DNA from: Litoribaculum gwangyangense
GTDB taxonomy: Bacteria > Bacteroidota > Bacteroidia > Flavobacteriales > Flavobacteriaceae
Reading direction: 5' to 3'
DNA length: 64,000 bases
Assembly: GCF_039543505.1 (NCBI RefSeq)
Contig: NZ_BAABJW010000005.1
Span: 245,842 to 309,841, forward strand
Shown here: piece by piece, positions 1 to 8,379 of the stretch
Position numbering within the stretch: the stretch's first letter is position 1
Layout: the number at the start of each line of letters is the position of its first letter
Position numbers and translations under genes: made by a program
Notes under the pieces: generated by a model
The model's database searches: none
Told to the model about the DNA's origin: nothing
What the model saw: the letters and a program-made list of their open reading frames with translations, nothing else

Positions 1-1315
1 GAATAGTTTGCAACTTTTAGGAGAGCGTCTGGTAGATATACATTCACAGCACCAAACTCTGGAACTGACAAGTAATGATTTTCAGTTTCAAGTAATTGAT
101 GCTTTGGCTAAAAATGATGAAGATTTACAAATTTACAGACAAGAATTAAAGGTTTATAAGCATTTACAAAAAGAGTTCAAAGAACTTTTAAATTTTCAAG
201 CAGAAGCCATAAAAGAACATGATTACAACTCATTCTTACTTAATGAATTGATAGAAGCAAAATTGGTTGAGGGTGAATTGGAGACCCTAGAAGAGGAATA
301 CGAGACCTTGAATAATATAGAGGGTATTCAAGAAAAACTTTCTGAAGCTTATCAATTATTAAATGAAGAACAAATAGGTGTTTTAACATCGCTTACATCT
401 TTAAAAAATGTGCTTCAAAAACTAGCAAATTATTCTTCAAAATATGAGGATATTTTTAATAGAACCCAAAGTAGTTTGATTGAATTAGATGATGTTTTTA
501 CTGAAATAAATAGGCTGCAAGATGGTTTAGATGCAGATCCCAATAGGTTAGAAGTAATTGATGCTAAATTAAAAATGCTTCATAATTTGATGCAAAAACA
601 TGTAGCCAATGATATTTCAGAATTATTAAACATTAAAAACCAACTTGAGGAAAAGGTAGCGTTTACTGAGAATTTGGATGATACGATTACTAAAAAACAA
701 ACTGAAATCAATTCAAAAGAAAGAGAATTAAATACCATTTCTAAAACCATTCATGACAAAAGAATAAGTGTTATTCCAAAATTAAAATCACAACTCGAAA
801 CTATTTTATTTAGTTTGGGTATGCCAAATGCCCAGTTTAAGATAGATTTGGTTTTCAGCGATATGTTTTTTACTAATGGAAAAGATGAATTATCGCTTAT
901 GTTTTCGGCCAATAAAGGGGGTAATTTTAACGAGCTTAAAAAAGCAGCTTCTGGTGGTGAGTTATCTCGAATTATGTTGGCTATAAAATCGGTTTTGGCA
1001 AAGTATATCCAATTGCCAACTATCATGTTTGATGAAATTGATACGGGTGTTTCAGGTGAAATATCCAATAAAATGGGAGATATTATGTTGGAAATGAGTA
1101 GAACTATGCAAGTTTTTTCCATAACACATCTGCCACAAATCGCGGCTAAAGGGCATTCGCATTTTAAGGTTTTTAAAGAAGATGTTAATGAAGTGACACA
1201 AACCAATATGGTTAAGTTAAATCACGATGAGCGTATTGTGGAAATTGCGCAGATGCTTGGGGGGATTGACATGTCTTCATCTGCCATTGCTCATGCTAAA
1301 GAATTATTGAATTAG
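1..1315 (+). CDS. recN: DNA repair ATPase RecN, C-terminal part (5' end outside window)
   Basis: SMC-like ATPase that acts in recombinational repair of double-strand breaks. The frame is open to the left edge (first full codon at base 2, reading NSLQLLGERL), so the TTG at 8 is not a real start. About 438 residues are visible of a family that is usually about 550. Visible parts are the segment LVDIHSQHQ typical of RecN, a long coiled-coil region (roughly residues 25-260), the ABC signature SGGELSRIMLAIKS, the Walker B segment IMFDEIDTGVSGEIS and the H-loop region ITHLPQIAAKG. The N-terminal Walker A lies outside the window. Followed by fabI after about 110 nt. The identification is firm from the order of these motifs. 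Confidence 0.95.
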   Translation, partial: NSLQLLGERLVDIHSQHQTLELTSNDFQFQVIDALAKNDEDLQIYRQELKVYKHLQKEFKELLNFQAEAIKEHDYNSFLLNELIEAKLVEGELETLEEEYETLNNIEGIQEKLSEAYQLLNEEQIGVLTSLTSLKNVLQKLANYSSKYEDIFNRTQSSLIELDDVFTEINRLQDGLDADPNRLEVIDAKLKMLHNLMQKHVANDISELLNIKNQLEEKVAFTENLDDTITKKQTEINSKERELNTISKTIHDKRISVIPKLKSQLETILFSLGMPNAQFKIDLVFSDMFFTNGKDELSLMFSANKGGNFNELKKAASGGELSRIMLAIKSVLAKYIQLPTIMFDEIDTGVSGEISNKMGDIMLEMSRTMQVFSITHLPQIAAKGHSHFKVFKEDVNEVTQTNMVKLNHDERIVEIAQMLGGIDMSSSAIAHAKELLN

Positions 1316-1367
1316 CCTGCCATTCTTTCGGAATCCCGATTCCATTATAAAATTCATAATTAAATAT

Positions 1368-1375
1368 TATCTTTG
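1368..1375 (+). promoter_or_regulatory. -7 promoter box (TATCTTTG) for fabI
   Basis: Exact match to the Bacteroidota -7 consensus TAnnTTTG, 50 nt before the fabI ATG. No TTG lies at the expected -33 distance, so the call rests on the -7 box and its position. Confidence 0.5.
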
Positions 1376-1425
1376 AAGCCATATAAATATACAAAGCAAC
1401 TATTAAATTCATAAATTAACCAGAC

Positions 1426-2244
1426 ATGTCATACAATTTACTAAAAGGAAAAAAAGGTATTATTTTTGGAGCTCTAGACTCTAACTCCATTGCTTGGAAA
1501 ACAGCAGAACGTGTTCATGAAGAAGGAGGTACATTTGTTTTAACAAATGCACCGGTAGCCATGCGAATGGGTCAGATTAATGAGTTAGCTGAAAAAACCG
1601 GATCTCAAATTATTCCTGCCGATGCAACATCTCTGGAAGATTTGCAGAATTTAGTAGATAAATCCATGGAGATTTTAGGAGGTAAAATCGATTTTGTTTT
1701 ACATTCTATTGGGATGTCTATAAACGTTAGAAAAGGAAAGCATTATACAGACCAAAATTATGACTGGACACAAAAAGGAACCGATGTTTCTGCGATGTCT
1801 TTTCATAAATTAATGCAAACACTTTACAAAAGTGATGCGATGAATGAGTGGGGAAGTATAGTGGCTTTAACTTATATGGCTGCACAACGTGTATTTCCAG
1901 ATTATAACGATATGGCTGATAACAAAGCCTATTTAGAGAGTATTGCCCGTAGTTTTGGGTATTTCTTTGGTGTCGATAAAAAAGTGCGTGTCAATACCAT
2001 TTCACAATCGCCTACGCCAACAACTGCCGGTAGCGGGGTAAAAGGATTTGATGGCTTTATTGCTTATGCCGAAAAAATGTCGCCTCTTGGAAACGCTACG
2101 GCTTTAGATTGTGCTAATTACACTGTGGCTATGTTTAGTGATTTAACCAAACGTGTAACTTTGCAAAATCTATATAACGATGGTGGTTTCAGTAATATGG
2201 GGGTAAGCGATGCAGTAATGAAAACCTTCATGGGAGAAGAATAA
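1426..2244 (+). CDS. fabI: Enoyl-[acyl-carrier-protein] reductase FabI
   Basis: Catalyses the last reduction of each fatty-acid elongation cycle, from enoyl-ACP to acyl-ACP, using NAD(P)H in the cytoplasm. It is a divergent short-chain dehydrogenase of 272 aa, normal for FabI. The N-terminus GKKGIIFGALDSNSIAW is the FabI nucleotide-binding segment. Y150, Y160 and K167 form the FabI Y-x6-K arrangement (DYNDMADNK), and SQSPTPTTAGSG matches the mobile substrate loop. Monocistronic: a -7 box lies upstream and a strong hairpin downstream. This is the target class of triclosan and isoniazid-like inhibitors. No abnormality is seen. Confidence 0.95.
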   Translation: MSYNLLKGKKGIIFGALDSNSIAWKTAERVHEEGGTFVLTNAPVAMRMGQINELAEKTGSQIIPADATSLEDLQNLVDKSMEILGGKIDFVLHSIGMSINVRKGKHYTDQNYDWTQKGTDVSAMSFHKLMQTLYKSDAMNEWGSIVALTYMAAQRVFPDYNDMADNKAYLESIARSFGYFFGVDKKVRVNTISQSPTPTTAGSGVKGFDGFIAYAEKMSPLGNATALDCANYTVAMFSDLTKRVTLQNLYNDGGFSNMGVSDAVMKTFMGEE

Positions 2245-2264
2245 ATTTTTAAAAATCACAAAAC

Positions 2265-2294
2265 AAGCCATCTTTAATAAGGTGGCTTTTTTGT
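2265..2294 (+). terminator. Rho-independent terminator of fabI
   Basis: AAGCCATC (2265-2272), 8-nt loop, GGTGGCTT (2281-2288) with one G-U pair, followed by a T run. It lies 20 nt after the fabI stop. Confidence 0.85.
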
Positions 2295-2304
2295 TTGGAT
2301 TGGT

Positions 2305-2312
2305 TACATTTG
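2305..2312 (+). promoter_or_regulatory. -7 promoter box (TACATTTG) 4 nt before the glycosyltransferase ATG
   Basis: Exact TAnnTTTG match whose last base is 4 nt from the ATG at 2317. Transcription would start at or next to the A of ATG, giving a leaderless mRNA. No good -33 TTG is seen at normal spacing. Confidence 0.5.
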
Positions 2313-2316
2313 TGTT

Positions 2317-3324
2317 ATGCCATTACAATTTTCATTTATTATTCCAGTGTATAATCGCCCTGACGAAATACAAGAACTTTTGCAAAGTTTTGAAGCTTTG
2401 GAAACTAATACGCCATACGAAATTGTAATTGTTGAAGATGGATCTTCAAATTCATCGAAAAATGTGGTTGACAGTTTTAATGATAAACTGAACATCTCAT
2501 ATTTTTTCAAAAAAAATTCTGGTCCGGGAGATTCTCGGAATTATGGAATGTTACATGCTAAAGGTAATTATTTTATCATTTTGGATAGTGATTGTATTTT
2601 GCCTAAAAACTATTTGAACGAAGTTGAAAAAAGTTTAAATGAAGATTTTGTAGATTGTTTTGGAGGGCCCGATACGGCACACCAATCGTTTACTAATCTT
2701 CAAAAAGCCATTAATTTTTCCATGACATCATTTATTACTACTGGTGGTATTCGTGGCAAAAAAAAGAGCGTGGATAGATTTCAACCAAGAAGTTTTAATA
2801 TGGGTATTTCCAAAAAAGCCTTTCACGCTTCAAAAGGATTTGCTCATATTCATCCAGGAGAAGATCCTGATTTGTCTATTCGTCTTTGGAATTTAGGTTT
2901 TAAAACTAAACTTATTCCTGAAGCCTTTGTATATCACAAACGTCGTATTTCATGGATAACCTTTTACAAGCAGGTTTATAAATTTGGTTTGGTACGCCCC
3001 ATTTTAAATCAATGGCATCCTTCAACAAATAAAATCACTTATTGGTTTCCAACGGTTTTTAGTATCGGCTTTATAATATCTGTTGTGCTCTTATTTTTCA
3101 ACTTTAAATGGTTATTTTATACCTATATTTTGTACTTTATAATAGCTTTTATGGTAGCTTTAATATCAAATAATAATATAGTTGTATCGCTACTTTCATT
3201 AATAGCTATTTTTGTACAATTTTTCGGGTATGGCTTTGGATTTTTAATATCTACTTTGGCCACATCAATTTTGAATATGGAACCAGAAACATATTTTCCT
3301 AAATTATTTTTTAAATCAAAATGA
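2317..3324 (+). CDS. Membrane-anchored family 2 glycosyltransferase
   Basis: GT-A fold family 2 glycosyltransferase, 335 aa. It starts directly with the core strand FSFIIPVYNRPDEIQELL. It has the nucleotide-sugar motif EDGSS (about 40-44), the DxD motif DSD at 90-92, and the acceptor-side acidic motif HPGEDPDLSIRLWNLGF near 188. Two or three hydrophobic segments (about 245-320) anchor it in the inner membrane with the catalytic domain in the cytoplasm. The substrate cannot be told from sequence; a role in a cell-surface polysaccharide or glycolipid is inferred. Its stop overlaps the start of the YbbR-like gene by 4 bp, so it heads an operon with that gene and coaE. There is no alternative downstream start without losing the first core strand. 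Confidence 0.85.
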   Translation: MPLQFSFIIPVYNRPDEIQELLQSFEALETNTPYEIVIVEDGSSNSSKNVVDSFNDKLNISYFFKKNSGPGDSRNYGMLHAKGNYFIILDSDCILPKNYLNEVEKSLNEDFVDCFGGPDTAHQSFTNLQKAINFSMTSFITTGGIRGKKKSVDRFQPRSFNMGISKKAFHASKGFAHIHPGEDPDLSIRLWNLGFKTKLIPEAFVYHKRRISWITFYKQVYKFGLVRPILNQWHPSTNKITYWFPTVFSIGFIISVVLLFFNFKWLFYTYILYFIIAFMVALISNNNIVVSLLSLIAIFVQFFGYGFGFLISTLATSILNMEPETYFPKLFFKSK

Positions 3325-4280
3325 TAAAAAAACTTAGGTTAGAAATTATTACTTCGTTTAGAAACGGAAAAATAAATGTGTTTTTCTTGTTTTTGTTGTC
3401 GTCGATTGTTATTTTATTATTGACTAAACTTTCTAAAGAATATACAAATACTTTGGCTTTCGAAATTGAAAAGCAAAATGTGCCTCAGGAAAATATAATT
3501 TTAAACGACTCGGTAAAATTGATTGTTACTCTAAAAACCCATGGTTTTAAATGGTTAAATTATTATATATCTAAACCAAAAATTAAAATTGATTTCAGTA
3601 AAGATGTGTATAAAAAGGATGGAGTATTTACTTGGAATAAATCTATGGCTTATTTAAATAATACACAGTTTGATAAACAAGTTGAGTTACTCAATATATC
3701 ACCTGATACATTAACCTTTAGGTATGGAATAAATATGGTTAAAAAGGTTCCTGTAAAAGTGAACGTAAAGCTGAATTTTAGTCCAGGATATAACATCTCA
3801 AATGATTTTGTCTCAGAACCCGATTCTATTGTTGTTGTAGGGCCAAATATTTTGGTTTCAGAAATTAATTTTGTTGAAACAGATAGCGTAATGTTTAACG
3901 CTGTTAAATCGGATTTGACATCCAAAGTAAAATTGAAATTACCAAATAACAATTCGAATTTAAGATTCTCAAATAATCAAGTTTTAATAAAAGCCAAGGT
4001 TGAAAAGTTTACAGAAGGCTCATTAAACATACCCATAACCATTATAAACAAGCCTAAAGATATAGAATTAAAATATTTTCCGAAAACAGTAAATGTATCT
4101 TATAATGTTAGTTTAAGTGATTATAGTAAAATATCAAATAAAGATTTTAAAGTGGTTTGTGATTATAATAAAACAGGTGATAATCAATCGTTTTTAATCC
4201 CAGAGTTCGCGAAAATTCCGGAGAATGTAAAAAATGTAAAAATTAGTCAACAACACATTGAATTTATAATAACCAAATGA
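3321..4280 (+). CDS. YbbR-like domain protein (CdaR family)
   Basis: 319 aa with one N-terminal membrane segment (about residues 18-37, VFFLFLLSSIVILLLT) followed by an extracytoplasmic beta-rich region, the layout of flavobacterial YbbR-like proteins. In Firmicutes YbbR/CdaR regulates the diadenylate cyclase CdaA; no cyclase gene is visible here, so function is not claimed. It overlaps the glycosyltransferase upstream and coaE downstream by 4 bp each (ATGA), so the three are translationally coupled. YbbR repeats are weakly conserved; the call rests on topology, length and the familiar position next to coaE. Confidence 0.65.
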   Translation: MIKKLRLEIITSFRNGKINVFFLFLLSSIVILLLTKLSKEYTNTLAFEIEKQNVPQENIILNDSVKLIVTLKTHGFKWLNYYISKPKIKIDFSKDVYKKDGVFTWNKSMAYLNNTQFDKQVELLNISPDTLTFRYGINMVKKVPVKVNVKLNFSPGYNISNDFVSEPDSIVVVGPNILVSEINFVETDSVMFNAVKSDLTSKVKLKLPNNNSNLRFSNNQVLIKAKVEKFTEGSLNIPITIINKPKDIELKYFPKTVNVSYNVSLSDYSKISNKDFKVVCDYNKTGDNQSFLIPEFAKIPENVKNVKISQQHIEFIITK

Positions 4281-4867
4281 TTATTGTAGGGCTTACTGGA
4301 GGTATTGGCAGTGGCAAAACAACGGTTGCAAAACAGTTTGCCATTTTAGGCATTCCTGTTTATATAGCTGATGAAGAAGCTAAAAAACTAATGCAAAAAT
4401 CTAAAATTATTAAAAGAAAGCTTATTGAATTATTTGGAGACCAAGCTTATATTCATGGTAAATTGAATAAACCTTACATAGCAGATATCATTTTTAAAGA
4501 CAAGGTTTATTTAAGAAAAATGAACAATATTGTACACCCAAGAGTTGCTAACCACTTTGAAAAATGGTTGAAAAAGCAAAATGCACCCTACGTCATCAAG
4601 GAAGTTGCTATTCTATTTGAAAACGGAGGAGACAAATTTTGTGATTATGTTATCACGGTTACTGCCAATAAATTGTTGCGTATAGAACGTCTTTTAAAAC
4701 GTGATAATACTACTAAGGAAAGGATTGAAGCCATTATGAAAAACCAGTGGACCGATAAAAAAAGAATAGATAAATCCGATTTTGTTATTAACAATATTAG
4801 TATTGCAAATACCAAAAAGCAAGTCCTCAAAACGCATAATGAGATTTTAAAAAGGATTAATAGCTAG
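4277..4867 (+). CDS. coaE: Dephospho-CoA kinase
   Basis: Phosphorylates the 3'-hydroxyl of dephospho-CoA with ATP, the last step of coenzyme A synthesis, in the cytoplasm. It is 196 aa, normal for the family. The P-loop GGIGSGKT is at 8-15, the ADEEAKKL segment follows, and the substrate segment IVHPRVANHFEKW and the later EVAILFENGGDKFCD match CoaE. Last gene of a three-gene operon with 4-bp overlap upstream. About 70 nt separate it from the histidine kinase, which has its own promoter. Confidence 0.93.
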   Translation: MIIVGLTGGIGSGKTTVAKQFAILGIPVYIADEEAKKLMQKSKIIKRKLIELFGDQAYIHGKLNKPYIADIIFKDKVYLRKMNNIVHPRVANHFEKWLKKQNAPYVIKEVAILFENGGDKFCDYVITVTANKLLRIERLLKRDNTTKERIEAIMKNQWTDKKRIDKSDFVINNISIANTKKQVLKTHNEILKRINS

Positions 4868-4871
4868 TATT

Positions 4872-4930
4872 TTAACATTTTTGTTAATGTAAGGTTAAAA
4901 CAAAGGACTGCTAAATGTTAAAATGTTAAT
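4872..4930. repeat. Palindrome and 8-bp direct repeats in front of the histidine kinase
   Basis: Two structures share the core TGTTAA. The first is a perfect inverted repeat, TTAACA (4872-4877), 4-nt spacer, TGTTAA (4882-4887). The second is a tandem direct repeat, ATGTTAAA (4915-4922) and ATGTTAAT (4923-4930), which runs into the -7 box. Such a set could be operator sites for the adjacent OmpR-type regulator; that is inference. Confidence 0.5.
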
Positions 4931-4934
4931 TTTG
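4927..4934 (+). promoter_or_regulatory. -7 promoter box (TAATTTTG) 4 nt before the histidine kinase ATG
   Basis: Exact TAnnTTTG match ending 4 nt before the ATG at 4939, the same spacing as at 2305. It overlaps the end of an 8-bp direct repeat. Confidence 0.5.
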
Positions 4935-4938
4935 ATTG

Positions 4939-6507
4939 ATGAGCAAAAGAATATTTATCCTACTAATAATATTAATGAGTTTATCGCTTGTTGGTATAAT
5001 ATCTATTCAAGCTTATTATATTAACGATTCAGTAAAAAACGAAAAGGAACGTTTTAAGTATAATGTTGTAACGGTATTAAATAATGTATCTAATACCATT
5101 GAAGAAAATGAGTTTGAACAATTTTTTGCTGAATATTTAAGCTTAGATAAGGAAAAAAAATCTGATGAGGATGCTGTATCGCAATTATTGATATACAGAA
5201 AAAATAATAGCACTAAAGAAACGCTCATTTATAAAAGTAATGTTTTGGAAGAAAATTATAAGCTTTCTTCCTCGCTCTTTGACATAGGTTTAGATAGTCT
5301 CGATATAAGTAATATCATTGGTAATTCCAGTACAGAAATATACAGTGATTTGGAATCTCCTGAAAAAGATTTAAAAAGTCCCATTACCAATATTATTCGA
5401 AGTGGTACAATAGATGAAGCTCAAAAGTTATCCTTCAAGAAAAATTTTAAAGAAGTATTTAAAAGAAAGCCAATTCATAAAAGAGTTTCTCAAGAAGAAA
5501 TTAGACAATTATTAACTGAAAGACTAAAAAAATACGGAATTAATATCGATTTTGAATTTGCTATTTACAGCAACGATCTAGCAACTAAAGTAAAAAGTGA
5601 TAATTTTGAAAATATTAAAAATTCAACGTTCAGTGTTCCTATTTTTTATGACGAAAACAATCAAAGTCTTTACAAACTTTTGGTAAATTTTCCAGATGAC
5701 AGAAAGTTTATTTTGTCTACAATAATTGGCATGATTTTGTTGTCAATAATTTTCACGTCTATTATTATTTTGGCTTATACGAGTGCTTTATATCAATTAA
5801 TAAAACAACGTAAAATATCAGAAATCAAAAGTGATTTTATTAACAACATGACCCATGAGTTTAAAACACCTATTGCCACCATCAATTTAGCTCTGGACGC
5901 CATAAGAAACCCTAAAATAATCGATGATAAAGAAAAGGTGCTTCGTTATCTTACCATGATTAAAGAAGAGAATAAACGCATGCATGCTCAAGTAGAAAAT
6001 GTATTAAGAATATCTAAGCTAGAAAAAAATGAATTAAATATTAGTAAGGATAGGGTTAATTTGCACGACTTAATTGAAGATGCCATTACACATGTAGAAC
6101 TTATAGTTGAAGACAGACAAGGCTACATAAAAACGTTTCTTGAAGCTGAGAAATCATCAATTTTGGCAAACGAAACTCACTTTACAAATGTTATTGTAAA
6201 TATTCTGGATAATGCCATAAAGTACTCTCCAGATGCCCCAAAAATAGAAGTTTATACCGAAAATGTAGGGACTAATGTTTTTTTGAAAATAAAAGATCAT
6301 GGTAGTGGTATGAGTAAAGCTGCTGCCAAAAAGGTGTTCGAAAAATTTTACAGAGAACACACTGGAAATATTCATAATGTAAAAGGCCATGGTTTAGGTT
6401 TGGCTTACGTAAAACGAATTGTAGAAGACCACCAAGGTCATGTATCAGTAGAAACAGAAAAAGACAAAGGAAGCACCTTTATAATTAGGCTTCCACTAAT
6501 ATCTTAA
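4939..6507 (+). CDS. Sensor histidine kinase, RprX-like
   Basis: 522 aa from the ATG at 4939; a TTG one codon earlier lies in the promoter gap and is less likely. Two membrane segments (about 5-25 and 257-282) bracket a sensory region of about 230 residues in the periplasm. The HisKA motif NNMTHEFKTPIATI contains the phospho-acceptor His306. The ATPase domain has the N box NILDNAIKYSPD and glycine boxes DHGSGMS and GHGLGLAYV. Followed after 4 nt by its OmpR-type partner. Length and gene order resemble Bacteroides RprX-RprY; orthology is inferred, so no symbol is given. The signal sensed is unknown. Confidence 0.88.
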   Translation: MSKRIFILLIILMSLSLVGIISIQAYYINDSVKNEKERFKYNVVTVLNNVSNTIEENEFEQFFAEYLSLDKEKKSDEDAVSQLLIYRKNNSTKETLIYKSNVLEENYKLSSSLFDIGLDSLDISNIIGNSSTEIYSDLESPEKDLKSPITNIIRSGTIDEAQKLSFKKNFKEVFKRKPIHKRVSQEEIRQLLTERLKKYGINIDFEFAIYSNDLATKVKSDNFENIKNSTFSVPIFYDENNQSLYKLLVNFPDDRKFILSTIIGMILLSIIFTSIIILAYTSALYQLIKQRKISEIKSDFINNMTHEFKTPIATINLALDAIRNPKIIDDKEKVLRYLTMIKEENKRMHAQVENVLRISKLEKNELNISKDRVNLHDLIEDAITHVELIVEDRQGYIKTFLEAEKSSILANETHFTNVIVNILDNAIKYSPDAPKIEVYTENVGTNVFLKIKDHGSGMSKAAAKKVFEKFYREHTGNIHNVKGHGLGLAYVKRIVEDHQGHVSVETEKDKGSTFIIRLPLIS

Positions 6508-6511
6508 CAAA

Positions 6512-7216
6512 ATGGAAGATCACAAGAAAAGAATACTGTTGGTTGAAGACGACCCCAATTTTGGAACCGTTCTTAAAGACTATTTAATGATGAACGATTA
6601 TGAAGTTACTCATGCTAAGAATGGCATGGAAGGCTTTGAAAAGTTTAAAAAAGATGATTTTGATTTATGCATCTTGGACGTTATGATGCCATATAAAGAT
6701 GGGTTTACTTTAGCCAAAGAAATAAGAGAAAAGAATACCGATGTACCGATTATATTCTTAACCGCTAAAACGATGAAGGAAGACGTTTTAAAAGGTTATA
6801 AAGTAGGTGCTGATGATTATTTAAACAAACCGTTTGATAGCGAGGTCCTTTTAATGAAAATTAAAGCCATTATTCAACGTAAAGCTACCGAAACCATTTC
6901 TGATAGTAAACAATTTGAGTTTAAAATTGGACGTTTCGATTTAAACTCAAAACTACGTTTCTTAAAATTTGACGGTGGGGAGCCTGTAAAATTATCTCCT
7001 AAAGAAAACGAATTATTGCGTTTATTGGCTTTGCATGAAAATGATTTAATGCCCCGTGAATTGGCGCTAACCAAAATTTGGAGAGACGATAACTATTTTA
7101 CCTCTCGTAGTATGGACGTGTATATAGCCAAATTACGTAAATATTTAAAACTAGACCCAAAAGTAGAAATATTAAATATACATGGTGAAGGATTTAGGTT
7201 GGTTATAAACGACTAA
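6512..7216 (+). CDS. OmpR/PhoB-family response regulator, RprY-like
   Basis: 234 aa: receiver domain (1-120) and winged-helix DNA-binding domain (about 137-232). The acidic pocket is D13/D14, the phospho-acceptor is D56 in LCILDVMMP, T84 is the switch residue and K106 lies in NKPFDSEVL. The C-terminal domain has the recognition region SRSMDVYIAKLRKYL and ends with GEGFRLV. It is encoded 4 nt after the kinase and so is its partner. The direct repeats before the kinase gene are candidate sites for autoregulation. A good hairpin ends the operon. Confidence 0.92.
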   Translation: MEDHKKRILLVEDDPNFGTVLKDYLMMNDYEVTHAKNGMEGFEKFKKDDFDLCILDVMMPYKDGFTLAKEIREKNTDVPIIFLTAKTMKEDVLKGYKVGADDYLNKPFDSEVLLMKIKAIIQRKATETISDSKQFEFKIGRFDLNSKLRFLKFDGGEPVKLSPKENELLRLLALHENDLMPRELALTKIWRDDNYFTSRSMDVYIAKLRKYLKLDPKVEILNIHGEGFRLVIND

Positions 7217-7236
7217 AAGCAATAAGTTATAAATTT

Positions 7237-7268
7237 AAAAATCCAACTTTTAAGTTGGATTTTTTTTT
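7237..7268 (+). terminator. Terminator of the two-component operon
   Basis: AAATCCAACTT (7239-7249), minimal loop, AAGTTGGATTT (7252-7262), then a run of T. The A run on the left means it may also work for the minus-strand operon ending at 7381. Confidence 0.85.
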
Positions 7269-7380
7269 ATCCTATTTATTAGATTAATTTAATTTTATTG
7301 ATGTTTTATACAACTTATTAATTTATTTGTTTTCAACACATAGACTAAAGCTAGATGTCTTTTAACAAAATAAATTTAAA

Positions 7381-8034
7381 CTATATACGCTTACTCAACC
7401 AATCCTGAAACTCATAGAAATTTTGTGGTGCCACACCGTGGCCTACTGGAAATTCAGAATATTGATGCTTTATGTTTAAGCGATTAAAAAAAGGAACAGT
7501 TTGTCGCGCCCAATCTACAGGTATTACTTGGTCTACACTTCCGTGTGAACAATAAAAATCTAAATTTGAGTAATCTGTATCTTTTATATTATCTGGCAAA
7601 ATCCCTTGATTTACATAACCGCTCAGGGCTATAACATTCCTTACTTTTAAAGGATATGTTAATGCCACAGCATAACTTAAAATACTGCCTTGACTAAAGC
7701 CTAAAAGTGTAACATTATTTTTATCAACAGGATAATTTTCTATAGCCTTATCAATAAAGTCTGCAATTAAATCACGTGATTGTATAGCTTGTTCATTATC
7801 ACTCCATTTACCTTTTTCAGCATCAAAATTAATAGCATACCATGCATTTCCATAGGGTTGCATAGGGTATGGCGCTCTAACTGAAATGATAAAGAGTTCT
7901 TTTTGTAATTCTGGCGCAAATGAAAACAAATCATTTTCATCACTACCATAGCCATGCAACATAATAAGTAATGGCGCTTTTTCCTTTAATATAGAGGGTC
8001 TGGTAATATGAAATAAGGGAAGTGAAGTATTCAT
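7381..8034 (-). CDS. Alpha/beta-hydrolase of the phospholipase/carboxylesterase family
   Basis: 217 aa, the size of YpfH/carboxylesterase II-type single-domain hydrolases. LHGYGSDENDL is the oxyanion-side loop. The nucleophile is S114 in GFSQG, the acid is D168 in HGSVDQVIP and the base is H199 in GHGVAP, so the triad is complete. No signal peptide is present, so it is probably cytoplasmic. The natural substrate is unknown; short acyl esters are typical of the family. Last gene of a minus-strand operon: its ATG shares one base with the stop codon of the upstream membrane-protein gene. Confidence 0.85.
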   Translation of the reverse strand: MNTSLPLFHITRPSILKEKAPLLIMLHGYGSDENDLFSFAPELQKELFIISVRAPYPMQPYGNAWYAINFDAEKGKWSDNEQAIQSRDLIADFIDKAIENYPVDKNNVTLLGFSQGSILSYAVALTYPLKVRNVIALSGYVNQGILPDNIKDTDYSNLDFYCSHGSVDQVIPVDWARQTVPFFNRLNIKHQYSEFPVGHGVAPQNFYEFQDWLSKRI

Positions 8035-8375
8035 TATTTATAACCAAAATTTGCGAATATTTTTTGATAGAATGTACCGACTAACGGGACAATTTGGGCT
8101 TTTCCACTTATAGCACCAACAAGTCCATAAATAAAAAGCACAACAAAAAACACATAAAAACCAGATGATATTAGCCAACTGTCAAAGCTACCTACTATGT
8201 AACCTAAGGCATAGAATGTTAACCACAAACCTAGAGATTGCCTAATATGAAAACTGGCGAAAACACTTTTTTTGTGATCTTCATTATTTAAATAATACGC
8301 TACTATAACTCCAATTATGGTTAAATAACTGATGATAGCATTAGTTCTTCCTTTATCAATATCTTGACTGGTCAT
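8034..8375 (-). CDS. Small membrane protein, DUF4870/Tic20-like
   Basis: 113 aa with three hydrophobic stretches (about 14-30, 50-66 and 68-90). It starts with a short polar segment followed by an aromatic-rich helix with the charged loop NNEDHKKSVFASFHIRQS. In that loop the HIRQSLGLW pattern resembles DUF4870 proteins and the Tic20-like import-component group. Function is unknown. It lies between the dihydroorotase homologue (4-nt gap) and the esterase (1-nt overlap), so the three are almost certainly co-transcribed. Confidence 0.65.
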   Translation of the reverse strand: MTSQDIDKGRTNAIISYLTIIGVIVAYYLNNEDHKKSVFASFHIRQSLGLWLTFYALGYIVGSFDSWLISSGFYVFFVVLFIYGLVGAISGKAQIVPLVGTFYQKIFANFGYK

Positions 8376-8379
8376 AGTT

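Noticed and set aside
8..10. TTG start for RecN at 8
   Set aside because: The frame is open upstream to base 2 and the residues before it (NSLQLL) continue the family, so the gene simply starts outside the window.
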